A stretch of DNA of 43,174 bases, taken from the IMG/VR virus record IMGVR_UViG_3300035701_000079, positions 1 through 43,174 of that record. One strand, given 5' to 3'. The position numbers were made by a program, and so were the translations under genes. Below the pieces are notes generated by a model. The model was given only the letters and a program-made list of their open reading frames with translations. It was not told the origin of the DNA and searched no databases. Numbering within the stretch: position 1 is the stretch's first letter; every line of letters starts with the position of its first letter. Positions 39,886 to 43,174 of this stretch are shown piece after piece. The stretch comes from a virus.

Positions 39886-41547
39886 ATGCCTCTTACTACC
39901 GACGAAATAAGATTTCATATTGACAGAAATGAAGATCTGAAAAGCATCCGTCTTCTCTACGAACCTCTATGGGAAGAAATAGCGGAATACATCTTCCCGA
40001 GAAGGATCGGGATTGGCTACAAGTCGACCCCTGGACAGAAACAGACTTCGAAGCAATATGATTCTACCGCCGAACAATCCCTAAATCTTCTTGCTGCATC
40101 CATGCACGGAACCCTTACCCCGTCATCCTCTATCTGGTCTTCCTTTAAACTTAGGGATGAAAATTTGAACCGGAGAAAAGAAGTCATGGACTGGCTTGAG
40201 GCGTGTGCAAACGTAATGAGTATTGCCCGTCATCAATCCAACTTCAACTCCGAGATTCACGAAGCCTATCTTGATAAGGCCGGATTCGGAGAAGCCTGTA
40301 TATTCGTCGAAGAGAAGCCAATCTTCTATCCTGGGTTTAACGGTCTTCAATACAAAGCCCTCTCTAACTCTGAATACTGCACTTCCGAAAATGCAGAGGG
40401 AAAAGTGGATACTCTTTACAGAGAGTTTGAGCTTTCAGTAAGAGCGGCAATTAAGAAATGGGGAGAGAAAAATCTTGGCGAAAAAGTAAGGGCCAAATCC
40501 GAAAAGAAACCTGATGAAAAATTCAAGTTCATTCATTGTGTCTATCCAAAAGAGATGGAATTCCAAAGGATGGATGGAACGAAACAATGGGTTTCTTACT
40601 ACATCGGGGTAGATGACAAGAATGTGGTTTTAGAAGCTGGATACTACGAATTTCCGTTTATCGTTCCTCGCTGGTCTAAATCTTCGGGTGAAGATTACGG
40701 AAGGGGTCCCGGGCATACTGCCCTGCCTGATGTAAAAACCCTAAACAAGGCGAAGGAATTTGGACTCAAGGCATGGGCTAAAGACCTTGATCCTCCTACA
40801 TTTGAGAAGGACGGAGGAGTTATTGGGTCACTGAAACTCTTCCCAGGTGGCCGGAATATTGCCCGTGACAAAGAATCTATTTGGACCCTCGATCATAAGA
40901 TTCGCTATGATGTTTCTCAGATAAAAGAAGATCAACTTAGACAATCCATCAGGGCGGTTTTCTATGCTGACCAATTACAACTTCCTGAAAAATCCGACAT
41001 GAGGGAAATGGAAGTAGCCGTAAGATATGAGCTCATGCAAAGAATTCTCGGGCCTACCCTTGGAAGATTTGAAGGGGAAGGACTGAACCCCCTTATCGAA
41101 AGAGAATTTGGTATTATGATGAGGGCGACTTCCGGGAAATATCAGGTTCTTCCTCCTCCCCCTCCGATTATGGCTCGTATGGGTGTGAGAGACATAGATA
41201 TTGAGTATGAGGGACCCCTGGCAAAGTCCCAACGCCAGGCAGAAGTAACGAGGATGCAGAAAGTGATTGGTCTTGTAGGACAAATCGGTCAGGTCTATAC
41301 AGATGTTTTTGACAATTTTGATGGGGACGAAATAGCAAGGCATACCGCAGAAGTTGAAGGGATGCCCTCCAAGACAATGAGATCAGTAGAAGAGAGAGAT
41401 GCGATTAGGGAACAGAGAGCAAAGGCACAGGCAGCGGAACAGAAGAAACAAGACTTAGAACGACTTGCCGCAGGGATTAAGGATGTGACTCCCGCGGGCA
41501 AGGCGATGATGGAGCAAATGGGTGGACAGAAAACCTCTCATGGTTAA
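39886..41547 (+). CDS. Portal protein (T7 gp8-like head-tail connector)
   Basis: The product has 553 residues, against 536 for T7 gp8. The family pattern is plain: a helical start (DLKSIRLLYEPLWEEIAEYI), then YDSTAEQSLNLLAASMHGTL and PSSSIWSSFKLRD, then RGPGHTALPDVKTLN and a C-terminal Gln/Ala-rich helix. It forms the 12-subunit ring through which DNA enters and leaves and which nucleates the capsid. It lies between terminase and scaffold, as in T7-type phages. Confidence 0.93.
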   Translation: MPLTTDEIRFHIDRNEDLKSIRLLYEPLWEEIAEYIFPRRIGIGYKSTPGQKQTSKQYDSTAEQSLNLLAASMHGTLTPSSSIWSSFKLRDENLNRRKEVMDWLEACANVMSIARHQSNFNSEIHEAYLDKAGFGEACIFVEEKPIFYPGFNGLQYKALSNSEYCTSENAEGKVDTLYREFELSVRAAIKKWGEKNLGEKVRAKSEKKPDEKFKFIHCVYPKEMEFQRMDGTKQWVSYYIGVDDKNVVLEAGYYEFPFIVPRWSKSSGEDYGRGPGHTALPDVKTLNKAKEFGLKAWAKDLDPPTFEKDGGVIGSLKLFPGGRNIARDKESIWTLDHKIRYDVSQIKEDQLRQSIRAVFYADQLQLPEKSDMREMEVAVRYELMQRILGPTLGRFEGEGLNPLIEREFGIMMRATSGKYQVLPPPPPIMARMGVRDIDIEYEGPLAKSQRQAEVTRMQKVIGLVGQIGQVYTDVFDNFDGDEIARHTAEVEGMPSKTMRSVEERDAIREQRAKAQAAEQKKQDLERLAAGIKDVTPAGKAMMEQMGGQKTSHG

Positions 41548-41788
41548 TCAAGCCCAACTGGAGATGATCCAGGATTATGCTATCACCTTTACTTCGCCTT
41601 CGGGGAAGAGAGTGTTGGAGGATCTGGAAGTATCTTACGGTGGGGAATGCCATGTGAAGGGAGACTTATACGAAACTCTCGATAGAACTTCAAAAAGGGA
41701 TTTTCTTGAAAGAATAAAGGAGATGTTAAAGAGGGCCGAAGGAGGTCTTGAAATAGAAGAAGAACAAAAGGAGGAGGAAAATGCTTAG
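41540..41788 (+). CDS. Small protein between portal and head genes
   Basis: ATG 41540 gives 82 residues; GTG 41522, with GGAG at good spacing, would give 88. The pattern FTSPSGKRVLEDLEVSYGG, then TSKRDFLERIKEMLKR is that of a common small phage protein near the portal, with an acidic tail. Role unknown; it overlaps both neighbours. Confidence 0.65.
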   Translation: MVNQAQLEMIQDYAITFTSPSGKRVLEDLEVSYGGECHVKGDLYETLDRTSKRDFLERIKEMLKRAEGGLEIEEEQKEEENA

Positions 41789-42206
41789 ATCAGAGTACGT
41801 TGGTATGGTTAATATTTTAAGGGGTACTGTTAGACCTGCGGTTTGCCATATGCCAAGGGCTCCCATACAAACTGATGTAGCAGGATTGCATAGCCTTGGA
41901 TATGATTTTGCGGATGGCGCCCATGTTGCTACGATTATGGGACTAAGGACTACCCGCCTCGCTGCATTTGCTGATCAGGAATATGTTTATCACGGTGTTA
42001 GGGCTGAAATGGCTGGGACGACTACTAATGGCAATAAGGTAATTTCTGGGTTGCCATCCACAACCGGATTGGCCGTTGGTATGGCAATTTCTGGAACAGG
42101 AGTTGGAGCGGCATCTGTTATTGCCAGCATTGATAGTTCAACTCAGGTTACTGGCACGGTCAATTCAACTGCTTCGGCGGCCGTTGCTATCGTGTTTACA
42201 AAATAA
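41781..42206 (+). CDS. Small structural protein with Ig-like C-terminal repeat domain
   Basis: The product has 141 residues. The first 75 are unassigned. Residues 77-141 (GTTTNGNKVISGLPSTTGLA, then GMAISGTGVG and a Thr/Ser-rich end) match a small beta domain often found on phage head and tail surface proteins. A start at ATG 41808 is possible, but 41781 follows GGAGG and overlaps the previous stop. Confidence 0.6.
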   Translation: MLRSEYVGMVNILRGTVRPAVCHMPRAPIQTDVAGLHSLGYDFADGAHVATIMGLRTTRLAAFADQEYVYHGVRAEMAGTTTNGNKVISGLPSTTGLAVGMAISGTGVGAASVIASIDSSTQVTGTVNSTASAAVAIVFTK

Positions 42207-42220
42207 GAGGAGGTAATTTT

Positions 42221-43102
42221 ATGGGAGAAGAAGGACAAGTAGCAGGGAGTCAGGGCAGTCTCCCTATCGGGGGAGAAGGTGCCGGATCTGCGGGTATTGA
42301 TTGGTCCAAGGGTGGAGTTGAACATTTCCAGGGTTTTAAGGAATCCCTGGGGGATTTGGGAAAGGAGAAATCCCTTGAACCGATCAAAGATTTTCATGGG
42401 ATGGCGAAGAGTTACATAGATGCCCAGAAGATGATTGGAGGTTCGATCAGACTTCCGGCGAAGGATGCGAAACCAGAGGACAGGGATAAGGCCGTCAAGG
42501 ACATTATGGGGAAACTCAGGGGGGCTGGAGTTATTGAGAATATCCCTGAGAGTCCAGATAAGTACGACATTAAGGTTCCGACGGTTGAGGGGTTTAAGGT
42601 AAACGAACCCTTATTCAATTCCTTTAGAGAATCGGCACATAAGTTTGGTGTTACTCCTTCTCAGGCGCAAGGAATGTTTGACTGGTATCTCAACTTCCAA
42701 GAAGAGTCCGACAGACAGGAACAAACGGCATTTGAAGACATGAAACGGGGGATGAAAAAGGAATTTGGTGGTCTTTATACCCGAAAGATGGAAGCCGCCA
42801 GGAGAGCGGCGGCAAAGTATCTCGGTGTGGACGGGGATGAGATTATGAGCCAACTGCCTCCTGCGATCGGGAAAAGATTGGTAATGGCTTTTGCTGAAAT
42901 AGGAGATCCCCTCCTTGAAGACGAATTGACCACCGGATCAATCCCGGGGGTGGTCACCAAGGATCAGGTGAAGGCCAAGATTGATGTCATGATGAACGAT
43001 CCAAAACATCCCTTGCAGGATATTAGCCACAGACAACACAAGGAAGCGGTGGAAGAGTACACTGCATTACAACAACAATACATTCGCTTAGGCGGGAAAT
43101 GA
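42221..43102 (+). CDS. Capsid assembly scaffolding protein, allele B (complete)
   Basis: The product has 293 residues (T7 gp9 has 307). The first 30 residues are Gly/Glu/Gln-rich (GEEGQVAGSQGSLPIGGEG), the rest helical and highly charged, ending TALQQQYIRLGGK. It sits between the head genes and the capsid gene, as scaffolds do. It is the full form of the truncated gene at the window start. AGAGGAGG precedes the ATG. Confidence 0.82.
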   Translation: MGEEGQVAGSQGSLPIGGEGAGSAGIDWSKGGVEHFQGFKESLGDLGKEKSLEPIKDFHGMAKSYIDAQKMIGGSIRLPAKDAKPEDRDKAVKDIMGKLRGAGVIENIPESPDKYDIKVPTVEGFKVNEPLFNSFRESAHKFGVTPSQAQGMFDWYLNFQEESDRQEQTAFEDMKRGMKKEFGGLYTRKMEAARRAAAKYLGVDGDEIMSQLPPAIGKRLVMAFAEIGDPLLEDELTTGSIPGVVTKDQVKAKIDVMMNDPKHPLQDISHRQHKEAVEEYTALQQQYIRLGGK

Positions 43103-43174
43103 GGTTGTTATGTCGATAATGCAAGAAGCAATGTCAAGGGAAGATTGGGATAGATCAGAGAAAGGGTTGCCTCC
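43052..43174. repeat. Exact terminal direct repeat, right copy (123 bp)
   Basis: These bases equal 714-836 exactly. The divergent scaffold sequence before them (42339-43051) aligns without gaps to 1-713. Confidence 0.9.
43110..43174 (+). CDS. Start of the small post-scaffold gene (truncated by window edge)
   Basis: This is the first 65 bases of the gene that is complete at 772-1170, seen again because the molecule closes on itself. Confidence 0.85.
   Translation, partial: MSIMQEAMSREDWDRSEKGLP

Noticed and set aside
1-43174. CRISPR array, tRNA genes, insertion sequences or integrase
   Set aside because: No regularly spaced repeats, no cloverleaf with a CCA-type end, no transposase or integrase motifs were visible by reading; a tRNAscan-SE and profile search would be decisive.

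Overview
The window reads as one nearly complete genome of a tailed, short-tailed (podovirus-like) phage. The late genes follow the T7 morphogenesis order: small and large terminase, portal (T7 gp8-like), scaffold (gp9-like), major capsid protein, tail tubular proteins A and B (gp11- and gp12-like), gp13-like acetyltransferase-fold protein, internal virion proteins (gp14-, gp15-, gp16-like), tail fibre with a gp17-type N-terminus, and lysis genes. I find no T7-type RNA polymerase, no DNA polymerase, no integrase, no tRNA and no CRISPR array, so the phage is T7-like in its virion only. Sec, Tat and lipoprotein export signals in phage genes point to a Gram-negative host; the sequence does not identify the host further.

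The ends overlap. Bases 714-836 equal bases 43052-43174 exactly, and the flanking 1-713 and 42339-43051 align without gaps at the same offset (42338) but differ by roughly 15-20% of bases, mostly at silent positions. The simplest reading is a circular or circularly permuted genome of about 42.34 kb, with two strain alleles of the scaffold gene left at the two contig ends.

Layout on the closed map. (1) Plus strand, 36683-43174 joining 1-25074: terminases, portal, scaffold, capsid, then an unusually large accessory block (3103-14222), then tail, ejection, fibre and lysis genes. The accessory block holds a 2120-residue fibre-like protein, beta-helix and LamG-like proteins, and short proteins, many with N-terminal Sec or Tat export signals. 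(2) Minus strand, 32556-25158: a string of mostly small, overlapping genes. It includes a DNA methyltransferase, a recombination cassette (Mgm101/Rad52-type annealing protein, DUF736-like protein, Cas4/RecB-like nuclease), several tiny proteins, and an export trio (coiled coil, secreted protein, lipoprotein). A bidirectional terminator at about 25.1 kb separates (1) from (2). (3) Plus strand, 32662-35512: a Ner/Cro-like helix-turn-helix protein, a primase-polymerase/helicase fusion, a possible nuclease and zinc-ribbon proteins, read divergently from (2). (4) Minus strand, 36281-35589: small zinc proteins and an HNH endonuclease next to the terminase genes.

The early genes should supply regulation (HTH protein), priming and unwinding (Prim-Pol/helicase), recombination (annealing protein plus exonuclease) and DNA modification (methyltransferase). 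The late genes package DNA, build the virion and lyse the cell with an M15 peptidase and small membrane proteins. Least explained: the exported fibre-like block, the GC-rich recoded module inside the giant fibre gene, an abundance of CxxC microproteins, and two similar GC-rich stem elements on the minus strand near 27.8 and 28.8 kb.
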